From contig NZ_JAKMCM010000004.1 in NCBI RefSeq assembly GCF_022662015.1, positions 186,001 to 250,000 of the forward strand: a stretch of 64,000 bases of DNA. Direction: 5' to 3'. Position 1 is the first letter of the stretch. Each line of letters begins with the position of its first letter. Made by a program: the position numbers and the translations under genes. Origin of the DNA: Aestuariivivens sediminicola. Its GTDB lineage: Bacteria; Bacteroidota; Bacteroidia; Flavobacteriales; Flavobacteriaceae. Under the pieces are notes generated by a model that was not told the DNA's origin, made no database searches, and saw nothing but the letters and a program-made list of their open reading frames with translations. Below, piece after piece: positions 56,521 through 64,000 of the stretch.

Positions 56521-58116
56521 TTATTCAATATTTGGATTCGCAGAAGCCTCAATGAGCGGTATGGGCCAGGTATAATCTTCAGATCCTCTGGCTCCTACTG
56601 TGTTTCCATAGGTTCTTCTGCAGTAGACATCATACACCCCCATCCTGGTCAAATCAAAAAACCGGTGCCCTTCCATATATAATTCCACACCTCGCTCCCT
56701 CAATAATTCTTCTCTAAATTCATCCATGCTTAAATCGGTGTAATCAATATCATCCATGCCTGCCCTGTTTCGTACTGCATTAATATCATCGTTTGCCATA
56801 GCAGGAGATTGGTTTAATTCTGCCATCGCTTCAGCTCGAAGCAAATACACATCGGCAAGTCTAATGACATGCCAGTTCTGCTGGCTTGTATACTCGGTTG
56901 TCGCATCGGTGTCTATATATTTACCTGTAAACACTCTGAACAAATTGCCCGCTGAAGACCCATTTTCAATTCTCGTTCTAACATAGCCGGTTAGACCGGA
57001 ACCCAACTGATAAATGAAGGTATCGTCCTGATAATTATGAATTATGGTGTTGAGGTATCTCAGGTCAAATTTATCGATACTGCGGTTTACAAATTGTGGT
57101 TGAAGTCGATTGGTTCCCCCAAAACCACCTCCTGCAAGCCCTGAATTCCGGGGAGAGAACAGGTTGGAAACCGCCGTACCCTCACCGGCTATAGAGGCCC
57201 CTTGAATATCAAATAGCATTTCAAAATTATTCCCGTTTGTTGCATCAAAGATGGTCTCATATTCCTGCAGGTCTCCAGACAGCCTGTAAAAAGGCTCCTG
57301 AAACACGAAATTTGCCTGTTCAATGGCTTTTTGATAATAAAAATCCGAATCGTTGGTAAAACCTAAATATTTGGCATTACCCTCAATACCTGCCTGAGCA
57401 GTTCTTATCGATGACGCCAACTGCACATAAACCTTAGCTAAGAGTCCATGAGCCGAAGCCTTGGTTACTCTACCTATGTTGTTATTAACTCCATTTCTGG
57501 TTTCATCGTAACCCCAGCAATGCTCCCCGGCAAATAGTAAATCTTCGATGATTACGTCATAAATATCCTGCAATGGCGATAATGGCAGGCCTTCTTCACC
57601 AGGGAGGACTGGCGTTGTTCTAAGCGGTACTTCACCGTAACATCTTGCTAAGTTAAAATAATGCAACGCTCTTAAGAATCTGGCCTCACCTTGAATTCTT
57701 AACCTCAATTCTTCATCTATTTCCGGCACATCCGGCACCCTTGCAATAACATTATTGGCATCTTTTATAGCGACGTAAATATCTACCCATGATCTTTCTA
57801 TCAATGGTTCTGCATTAGTTATCGTCCCGAATCTAAAATCACGGTGATTAAAACTACCTTGTCCTTGATCTGAAGCTGCATACAAATTGGATAAAAACTG
57901 TTGTCTGTAATAGCCATTGGTACTTTTAAGCTGAGCATAGGCCCCTGTTAACCCTGCCAGTGCATCAGATTCATTTTGATAAAAGGCATTAATATCAACT
58001 TGTGTTCTTGGTTCTTCTTCAAGATAGTCTGCACAACTTGTACATACAATTGATAGGGTAAATAGCAGAGCGTTAAAAAGTATAAGGTTTTTAATATATG
58101 TCGTTTTCATTTTCAC
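56521..58116 (-). CDS. susD: SusD/RagB-family glycan-binding lipoprotein
   Basis: A 531-residue outer-surface lipoprotein. The signal ends in LSIVCTSCADYLEEEPRTQ, with the usual SusD opening D-x-L-x-E-x-P. TPR-like helical motifs follow (SDALAGLTGAYAQLKS, AEARFLRALHYFNLARCYGEVPLRT), and the C-terminus ends with the typical GHRFFDLTRMG...YTWPIPLIEASANPN. It should cap the SusC barrel and bind the oligosaccharide at the cell surface. It begins 5 bp after the SusC stop. A second ATG at 58110 could be the start; the difference is two residues. Confidence 0.95.
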   Translation of the reverse strand: MKMKTTYIKNLILFNALLFTLSIVCTSCADYLEEEPRTQVDINAFYQNESDALAGLTGAYAQLKSTNGYYRQQFLSNLYAASDQGQGSFNHRDFRFGTITNAEPLIERSWVDIYVAIKDANNVIARVPDVPEIDEELRLRIQGEARFLRALHYFNLARCYGEVPLRTTPVLPGEEGLPLSPLQDIYDVIIEDLLFAGEHCWGYDETRNGVNNNIGRVTKASAHGLLAKVYVQLASSIRTAQAGIEGNAKYLGFTNDSDFYYQKAIEQANFVFQEPFYRLSGDLQEYETIFDATNGNNFEMLFDIQGASIAGEGTAVSNLFSPRNSGLAGGGFGGTNRLQPQFVNRSIDKFDLRYLNTIIHNYQDDTFIYQLGSGLTGYVRTRIENGSSAGNLFRVFTGKYIDTDATTEYTSQQNWHVIRLADVYLLRAEAMAELNQSPAMANDDINAVRNRAGMDDIDYTDLSMDEFREELLRERGVELYMEGHRFFDLTRMGVYDVYCRRTYGNTVGARGSEDYTWPIPLIEASANPNIE

Positions 58117-58121
58117 TAGTT

Positions 58122-61100
58122 TTAATAATTGAAATTTAAGCCCAAAGAGTAGGTTTGAACGCCTGGATAACCTCCAAAATCTACACCCCTGCGCTGAGGG
58201 TCTTTATTGAAAGTTGTCACCTCAGGGTCATATCCAGGATAATCTGTAATAGTCACTAAATTTTGTGCAGTGGCATAAACTCTGAGGCTTATTCTATTTT
58301 TAAAATTAAAAGTGTACCCCAAATTGACATTTTTTAATCTAATAAAGGAGCCATCAAATACATTTCTATCGGATGAGATAATTCTTGGGCTATTGGCATC
58401 AATAATTGGGGCCGGATTTCCGACCCCTGATGTATTGCCAACAGATGGGTCGGAAAAGACATTGCCATTCGCATCGACATTCAGCGGTGCCTGCCAGGAA
58501 TCCTGAAAAGCAGAAGCTAATCCATTTCTCGAGTTTGAGTTACCTGTTATTGGCCAGGTATCCACCCAAAAAATGTCGCCTCCTTTTTGAGCTGTAATAA
58601 GCGCACTTAAATCCCAGTTCTTATATTTGAATTTGTTGTTTATCGCTATATTAAAATCCGGATTCGGGTCACCAATTTGAACGTAATCATCAAAGTTAAT
58701 CACCTGATTGCCGTTACTGTCAACAGTATTGGTGTCATTATTTACATATCTTCTTTCTCCTGGTGCTGCACCGGCTATTCCACTGGTATTTGCCTCTTCC
58801 CAGGATTCGTAAATACCATTGGTTTGGGCGCCCCAGAAAATCCCTAATGGACTACCTACCTGAAACAAAATGGGGTTTTCTTGAGCAAAACCAACATTAG
58901 GTCCAAGTTGAAAATCTAAATTGGAATTTAAACTTTTAAGATTATTTCTGTTTAAGGTAAAGTTGGTTCCAAACTCCCATTGAAAGTCATCCTTATTAAT
59001 AAGCTGGGCATTTAAGGCGATTTCGAGTCCATAATTTTCTACTTCTCCAAAATTATCCAATATCCTTACAAAACCATTCGAAGCTGGTAGAATTACATTT
59101 TGTAATAAATCACTGGTGAGTTTATAATAGGTATCTACAGTCACATTTATCTTATCATCTGCTAAGCCTAAATCTACACCAAAGTTGAACTGGTCTGTAA
59201 GTTCCCATTTTAAATTTGGGTTGGGCAAGTTGGATTCAATAAAACCTGTAGCTATTTGACCATTAAAATTATACCTTATGGCTTCACCAAGTGATAAGGA
59301 TTGGAATGGAGGAATGGCATCATTACCGACTCTCCCATAAGATAATCTAAACTTAAGATTGGATATGGTTTCTGATTTTCGTAGAAATTTCTCATCGGAT
59401 GCCAACCAGGCCAAAGCTACAGATGGAAAGAAATTGGCCTTGTTTCCTTTAGCAAGTTTAGAAGAAGCATCTACTCTGGCGTTAACATCTAGGAAATACC
59501 TTCTTTTATAATTGTATCCTACTCTTAAAATACTGGATAGCAACCTGGAATCCAAAAAATTTGATACCGGTGGTAAAATATCTGTAGCTGCACTTAGATC
59601 ATAATATTCCAACACATCACTCCCAAAACCAAAGGCTCTGTTGAACATGGTTCTTATCCTGACATCTTCAACAGTTCCTATAGCTACTGCATCAATTCTG
59701 TGTTTTCCAAAACGATTTCTGTATCTCAAATTAACCTCACCGTACAATTTCCTGTATTGCCTTGAGGCTTGAGATGCTTCTCCGTTATTTCGTCGTCCCC
59801 TTGTAGTGTTCGTTGGATAATAAATATCGCGGTTACTTTTTTGAAGATTAAACGCTCCTTTTATAACACCTGTAAGCTTAGGGGTAAGCTTTGCTGTAAC
59901 AGCAAGATTTTGAATAAGGTTGTAATTTTCTTTAAGATCGGTGACATCTCTTGCCAAAGTATAAGGATTTGAAATTTGATTCCCCTCATTCAGGTCGGCA
60001 TAAATATCATCATCTTGCCCGGGTTCTAATAGCCCAAAAATGGGTTGAAATTGAAGTGCCTGAGATGTCACACTTCTATTCAGTAATAAGTCTCCATTAC
60101 CTACCGAGGCCGAATTACCCTTGTTATAAGCAATATTCGTTTTAGAAAAAATATCTATTTTATCATTAAAAGCCTTTCTACGACCATTTACATTTAATGT
60201 AATTCTTTTGTTGCCAGTGTTTATAATAACTCCTTCCGTATCAATAAGGCCCAGACTTACAAGGAAATTATTTTTCTTGTTTCCTCCTCTGTAAGACAGA
60301 TTATAGGCTTGAGAAAAAGCCTCAGTATAAACGACGTCCTGCCAGTCTGTATCAACCCCTGTAGATGTTGGATAAGGAATGCTGAACCCATCTAGCTGAG
60401 GATAATTGGCCACCGTTAAATCTTGAGAACCATTAAACGGATCACTGTTATCCTGTGGATTTGTAATATCAATATACAATTGATTAATGGCTCTTCTGTT
60501 CATATAATTTTCAAAAGTGGGACCATCCATTACATTAATCTTATTTGTAATGGTCGTTATAAAATTATCCACTGTAATTGAAAGATTATCTGTTCCATCC
60601 TGTCGACCTCCCGTTTTAGTCGTAATGAGCACCACACCATTCGCCCCTCTGGCACCATAAACTGCAGTTGCTGCGGCATCCTTTAAGACTTCAATTTTTT
60701 CAATGTCATTCGGATTAAGAAAACTTAAAGAGTTTTGAGATGCGCCTGCACCTGTATTTCCCTGTGCATCTTCTACCGGATCTACGGGTAAACCATCAAT
60801 GATATAAAGCGGTTGAGTCCCTCCAAGGAATGAGTTCGTCCCTCTTATAGAAATAGCGACACCTCCTCCGGGTTCTCCATTTTCTGAGACCACCACACCA
60901 GCAACCTGGCCTTGGAGAAGTTGTTCTACAGCTTGCGTTCTTTGCTGCTCTAATGTTTCAGAATTTACTTGGGAAATTGAGCCTGAAAGGTCTCTTTTGT
61001 TGATATCAAAATAACCGGTGCTAATCACCACTTCATCCAGTTGGGCGATGTCCGGTTGCAATACGACATTTAAAAGAGCAGCGTTTGCAATTTGTTCCTG

Positions 61101-61328
61101 AGTTTTCATACCTATATATGAAAACACCAAAATATCGCCATTATTAACTGTCAATTCATATACTCCGTCAAAATTGGTTACTGCGCCTTTCGAAGTCCCT
61201 TTTACGAGAACGGAAACTCCCGGCAATGGTTGCTTGAATTCTTCATCTATCACCGTTCCGCTTACGGTTATTTCTTGCCCTAATACTGATAATGGTATTA
61301 GTAAAATAATTAAAATTATCCTTTTCAT
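58122..61328 (-). CDS. susC: SusC/RagA-family TonB-dependent outer-membrane transporter
   Basis: A 1,068-residue protein with a signal peptide (KRIILIILLIPLSVLGQ) and a carboxypeptidase-regulatory-like domain (about residues 20-95, VSGTVIDEEFKQPLPGVSVLVKGTSKGAVTNFDG). It then has the TonB-interacting and plug region (LDEVVISTGYFDINKRDLSGSISQVNSE, GVVVSENGEPGGGVAISIRGTNSFLGG, PLYIIDGLPV) and a large beta-barrel ending in aromatic residues (YSLGLNFNY). With SusD it imports oligosaccharides across the outer membrane using TonB energy. It sits 23 bp after the G8/glycosidase-like gene, giving a four-gene operon with SusD and the sulfatase. It lacks the extra N-terminal STN domain that pairs with anti-sigma factors. 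Confidence 0.96.
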   Translation of the reverse strand: MKRIILIILLIPLSVLGQEITVSGTVIDEEFKQPLPGVSVLVKGTSKGAVTNFDGVYELTVNNGDILVFSYIGMKTQEQIANAALLNVVLQPDIAQLDEVVISTGYFDINKRDLSGSISQVNSETLEQQRTQAVEQLLQGQVAGVVVSENGEPGGGVAISIRGTNSFLGGTQPLYIIDGLPVDPVEDAQGNTGAGASQNSLSFLNPNDIEKIEVLKDAAATAVYGARGANGVVLITTKTGGRQDGTDNLSITVDNFITTITNKINVMDGPTFENYMNRRAINQLYIDITNPQDNSDPFNGSQDLTVANYPQLDGFSIPYPTSTGVDTDWQDVVYTEAFSQAYNLSYRGGNKKNNFLVSLGLIDTEGVIINTGNKRITLNVNGRRKAFNDKIDIFSKTNIAYNKGNSASVGNGDLLLNRSVTSQALQFQPIFGLLEPGQDDDIYADLNEGNQISNPYTLARDVTDLKENYNLIQNLAVTAKLTPKLTGVIKGAFNLQKSNRDIYYPTNTTRGRRNNGEASQASRQYRKLYGEVNLRYRNRFGKHRIDAVAIGTVEDVRIRTMFNRAFGFGSDVLEYYDLSAATDILPPVSNFLDSRLLSSILRVGYNYKRRYFLDVNARVDASSKLAKGNKANFFPSVALAWLASDEKFLRKSETISNLKFRLSYGRVGNDAIPPFQSLSLGEAIRYNFNGQIATGFIESNLPNPNLKWELTDQFNFGVDLGLADDKINVTVDTYYKLTSDLLQNVILPASNGFVRILDNFGEVENYGLEIALNAQLINKDDFQWEFGTNFTLNRNNLKSLNSNLDFQLGPNVGFAQENPILFQVGSPLGIFWGAQTNGIYESWEEANTSGIAGAAPGERRYVNNDTNTVDSNGNQVINFDDYVQIGDPNPDFNIAINNKFKYKNWDLSALITAQKGGDIFWVDTWPITGNSNSRNGLASAFQDSWQAPLNVDANGNVFSDPSVGNTSGVGNPAPIIDANSPRIISSDRNVFDGSFIRLKNVNLGYTFNFKNRISLRVYATAQNLVTITDYPGYDPEVTTFNKDPQRRGVDFGGYPGVQTYSLGLNFNY

Positions 61329-61351
61329 TAGTTTATTTGATTAGTTATCAT

Positions 61352-63817
61352 TTAGTTTTTAAGTAATTTTTTGAATTCTATGGTGTTATCATTACTCTCA
61401 ATTTTAAGAATGTAAGACCCCTTACTTAAATTGCTGACATCTATTATGCTGTCTTCAGAATAATTGGTCGCCTTAACTTTTCTGCCATTCAAATCAAAAA
61501 ATGTAATTTTTGAATTGTTTCCTAAACCCTTGAATTGAACCAACCCTATTGACGGATTGGGGTATAGTTTAATAGTGCTTTCCAACATGCCTTTGGATTC
61601 TGCTGAAAGACCTTCCGCCCATTGCATCATTAAAAAACTAGCTGCATAGCCCCAACTCCCATCCGGTTCGATCAACCATTTACCATCCATCCACTGATAG
61701 AGAAAGCTAGCATCGTATTGGGTGTCTTTTTCCCAGGTAAAACCAGAGGGAGCACCTTGTTGTCCGGAACAATACAGATTCCATAGATAAAAATTTGGTA
61801 TTCCCAGACCAAGAGCGACACCAATATATCTGCCATACCTGTTAATAATGACGGACTCCGTATTACTGCCATTGTATGGCGGATTTTCATTAATGCCGAA
61901 CTCTCCAATTTGTACCGGGCAATCAGCTATTAGATCTCCTGTCTGAGTTGTATAATATCGTGCTATTTCGAGTCCTTTCCACAGGGCATGCCCATGGGGA
62001 TGACTTCCATTTGACCAACGGCCGTCATAGGCCGACCAGGACGATAGATCTATTCTGGTGTGTGGGATAACGTTTTCCAGAACACTTGGTGTATCATTGT
62101 CCATCATCGTAATGTAACTACCGCTCTGTTGTGTCCAAAGTTTATTGAATTCGGTAGCATAAAATACTTTTGCATTAGTACCTGCCAATTCATTACGTGC
62201 CCTTTCCGTTCCTCTTTGCCTTGCCCTAACTAATCTCGCCATACCTTCAGTCATCCATTCGACATCATCCGGTATGAGTGAGGGATCATTCTCCCAGGCC
62301 ACACCTTCACCTCTTAACTGCCAATCTCCTTCCCAATTTTGATATACAAAGGTCTTGTCCATGGAACCATAGGTCTCCAAAATATACTTGGTCAAATCAT
62401 AGAACTGTTGCTCTTCATCTAAATAAGTATCATGGTTAAAATCCGGACCGTTCTTAAAATCGCCTTGCTTTTTGGTGGTCGTCCAAAACGTATGTCTCCT
62501 AATGTGGTTTCTCAGAAATAGGGAATCTAAATATTCATGCTGGGCCACGTCTTTGAGATTCTGAAAGTTCGGCCAGGTATGATTAAAATGATAGGCATTA
62601 AACATATTACCATTCTTCGCCGTTAAAGTCGTCTTTATTGAGGTGGCACCAAAAGTTTTGTAATAATCCAATCCCTCCAGCAGGTATGGTCTGTCAGTAA
62701 AATTATACCAACCTGCAATATGGCTTGATCCAAATATATCTTGAATCTGAGGCACTTCAGCACCATTATTTGGGTCATATTGGTCTATACTGGCAGTAAT
62801 CTCTGCCTGGGACGGCATGGTTTCAGAATAATGCGCTCTCAACTCGCCATTGTTTACAAATACGAAATTCGGATTTGCATTGTTTAAATTGTCAAAATTA
62901 ACACCCTGACCCAAACGCAATAAGCCTCCCGGATCGATGGTTAATGTAAATCCGGCGGCCTCCGTTTTCTTATCCAGTATGCCTTTGTTGATCTTTTGTG
63001 TATACAAACTACCTTGATCAGCTATGGTAAGCGAGGTAGATTCTCCTATAGTCGTATTTTTGGTAAACAGACTCACATCGTCAGTCACCACGATCCCGTG
63101 TATGGTTATATCAGATTTGGCCGTGGGTGAACTGAATTGATAGTCGCTCCCGGTAAGGCCTAAAATACCATATATCCTGATGTAGGCATAATGACTAATG
63201 GTAACGTTCACGCGATTATCGGATTTAATGGCAAAATTGTCGTCAGTAGCCATGTTGTACAAATCGATAGTCAGACTTTTATTTTGAAGATTACTGGCAA
63301 TACTCAGCGATCTCGGATTGAAAAATCCCGAACCAGATATATAGGTCTGATCTTCTGTGAGATTCAGATATATGCGACTGTTGTAGGTAAAAATGGACCC
63401 ATCGCCCGACCCTCCAGGTTGATTGCGTCCGGAGGAGAAGGTTCCATTGCACAGAATACTGCCGTTAATCCTTAAATCCTTTGCAAAACTCGGCGTGTTA
63501 TGCCCCATTTGTAAAACCGCGGTTTGCCTGACCAGAAGATGACGACACAGGTCGACTATTTCACCGGAGACACCCCCCTGAACATCTATGTAGACGGTAT
63601 GACCATCTTCAATAATCACATCGGTTAGACCTGATGGTACCTGTCCGTTACTCCAAATGGCAGGGTTACTCCAATTACCCCCTGAAACCGAACTCACGGC
63701 ACTCGAAAAATCTATCGCCTGATCACTTACCAAGGCCAACTGCGCGAAGGCATTGCACCAGGCAAATAACAAGAGTGAACAAACAAGATGATGACTTATA
63801 TTAAGTGTTGTTTTCAT
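61352..63817 (-). CDS. Secreted G8-like plus putative clan GH-A glycosidase with type A T9SS sorting domain
   Basis: An 821-residue protein with a signal peptide (LVCSLLLFAWCNAFAQ). Residues about 40-330 are beta-rich and open with GGNWSNPAIWSNGQVPSGLTDVIIEDGHTVYID, a G8-type start. Residues about 385-730 look like a TIM-barrel glycosidase. KTFVYQNWEGDWQL would supply the acid/base Glu496 at strand 4 and CPVQIGEFGINENP the nucleophile Glu639 at strand 7, 143 residues apart, as in clan GH-A. I do not recognise a specific GH family. The last 80 residues (KLYPNPSIGLVQF...FFDLNGRKVKATNYSEDSIIDVSNLSKGSYILKIES) are a type A sorting domain, so it acts at the surface. It is directly upstream of SusC. 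Glycosidase activity is inferred. Confidence 0.75.
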   Translation of the reverse strand: MKTTLNISHHLVCSLLLFAWCNAFAQLALVSDQAIDFSSAVSSVSGGNWSNPAIWSNGQVPSGLTDVIIEDGHTVYIDVQGGVSGEIVDLCRHLLVRQTAVLQMGHNTPSFAKDLRINGSILCNGTFSSGRNQPGGSGDGSIFTYNSRIYLNLTEDQTYISGSGFFNPRSLSIASNLQNKSLTIDLYNMATDDNFAIKSDNRVNVTISHYAYIRIYGILGLTGSDYQFSSPTAKSDITIHGIVVTDDVSLFTKNTTIGESTSLTIADQGSLYTQKINKGILDKKTEAAGFTLTIDPGGLLRLGQGVNFDNLNNANPNFVFVNNGELRAHYSETMPSQAEITASIDQYDPNNGAEVPQIQDIFGSSHIAGWYNFTDRPYLLEGLDYYKTFGATSIKTTLTAKNGNMFNAYHFNHTWPNFQNLKDVAQHEYLDSLFLRNHIRRHTFWTTTKKQGDFKNGPDFNHDTYLDEEQQFYDLTKYILETYGSMDKTFVYQNWEGDWQLRGEGVAWENDPSLIPDDVEWMTEGMARLVRARQRGTERARNELAGTNAKVFYATEFNKLWTQQSGSYITMMDNDTPSVLENVIPHTRIDLSSWSAYDGRWSNGSHPHGHALWKGLEIARYYTTQTGDLIADCPVQIGEFGINENPPYNGSNTESVIINRYGRYIGVALGLGIPNFYLWNLYCSGQQGAPSGFTWEKDTQYDASFLYQWMDGKWLIEPDGSWGYAASFLMMQWAEGLSAESKGMLESTIKLYPNPSIGLVQFKGLGNNSKITFFDLNGRKVKATNYSEDSIIDVSNLSKGSYILKIESNDNTIEFKKLLKN

Positions 63818-63821
63818 TTTT

Positions 63822-64000
63822 TTAATTTACAGATGGCAATACCTGTGGTTCTATTTCCTGATAGACATTTTCCAGAATGTCCAGCGCCTTTTTCTTAAAT
63901 TCCTCATGACTTGGATAGACCTCATTTTGGGATTTGAACGTTTTCAGGTAGTCATTAAGACCTTTGTAATACTTCTGATGGAGATAGTACAGCGGCCTTT
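63822..64000 (-). CDS. C-terminal end of an unidentified gene upstream of the PUL operon (cut by window)
   Basis: On the minus strand an open frame runs in from the window edge and stops at TAA (63824-63822), 4 bp before the start codon of the G8/glycosidase-like gene. The 58 visible residues (from RPLYYLHQKYYKGLNDYLKTF to IEPQVLPSVN) are helical and rich in Lys, Tyr and Glu. They are too few to assign a family. The very short gap means it belongs to the same operon, so the PUL continues beyond the window. Confidence 0.65.
   Translation of the reverse strand, partial: RPLYYLHQKYYKGLNDYLKTFKSQNEVYPSHEEFKKKALDILENVYQEIEPQVLPSVN

Overview
This 64 kb window is from a low-GC, gliding, polysaccharide-degrading member of the Bacteroidota, most likely a marine member of the Flavobacteriaceae. 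The evidence is a SusC/SusD pair, several proteins with type IX secretion (T9SS) C-terminal sorting domains, a giant SprB-type gliding adhesin with its SprF-type partner, many short lipoprotein signal peptides, and promoters that fit the Bacteroidota pattern (TTG, about 19-20 bp, TAnnTTTG). I saw no tRNA, rRNA, insertion sequence, prophage or CRISPR array. Genus cannot be assigned by eye.

Layout. 0-6 kb: the tail of a conserved TIGR02757-type gene, then a metal-defence block on the minus strand. It runs from a Cu(I) P-type ATPase (copA) and a heavy-metal-binding lipoprotein, through a terminator, to an arsR-arsC-acr3 arsenic operon with a near-perfect 24 bp palindrome before arsR. 6-16.7 kb: an S10-type peptidase, an M61 peptidase, a glycosyltransferase, an operon of a BatA-like von Willebrand A protein, a dihydroorotase homologue that has lost metal ligands, a small membrane protein and an esterase, then a CrtW-like carotenoid ketolase with a duplicated upstream box, and an NTF2-like protein. 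16.7-30.5 kb: mostly housekeeping and scattered metabolic genes: pheT, a cyclase-family hydrolase, a DUF2007 protein, an iodotyrosine-deiodinase-like flavoprotein, an ABC-F ATPase, a thioredoxin-fold lipoprotein, transaldolase, a short-chain dehydrogenase, the SRP RNA with a clear promoter, glutaminyl cyclase, a sulfatase and a PHP-domain lipoprotein.

30.6-47.8 kb is a gliding-motility cluster on the minus strand in the order sprC-sprD-sprB-sprF, the gene order known from Flavobacterium johnsoniae, preceded by a beta-helix-type secreted protein and a small secreted protein. sprB encodes about 3,230 residues with roughly 28 degenerate SprB repeats and a type B sorting domain. The SprD-like protein joins a PorP/SprF-like barrel to a long Ala/Glu/Lys/Arg helix and a SPOR-like end. 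A 12-base motif, CGATNAAATGYA, recurs upstream of three transcription units in this cluster.

48.4-64 kb is a polysaccharide-utilisation region. It has a membrane-anchored AraC-type regulator, an NmrA-type reductase and a GH29 alpha-L-fucosidase on the plus strand. Facing them on the minus strand are a T9SS-secreted G8 plus putative glycosidase protein, SusC, SusD, a sulfatase, a small secreted protein and a T9SS beta-helix protein. Fucosidase plus sulfatase next to SusCD suggests a sulfated, fucose-containing glycan as substrate. That is an inference; the exact substrate is not visible.
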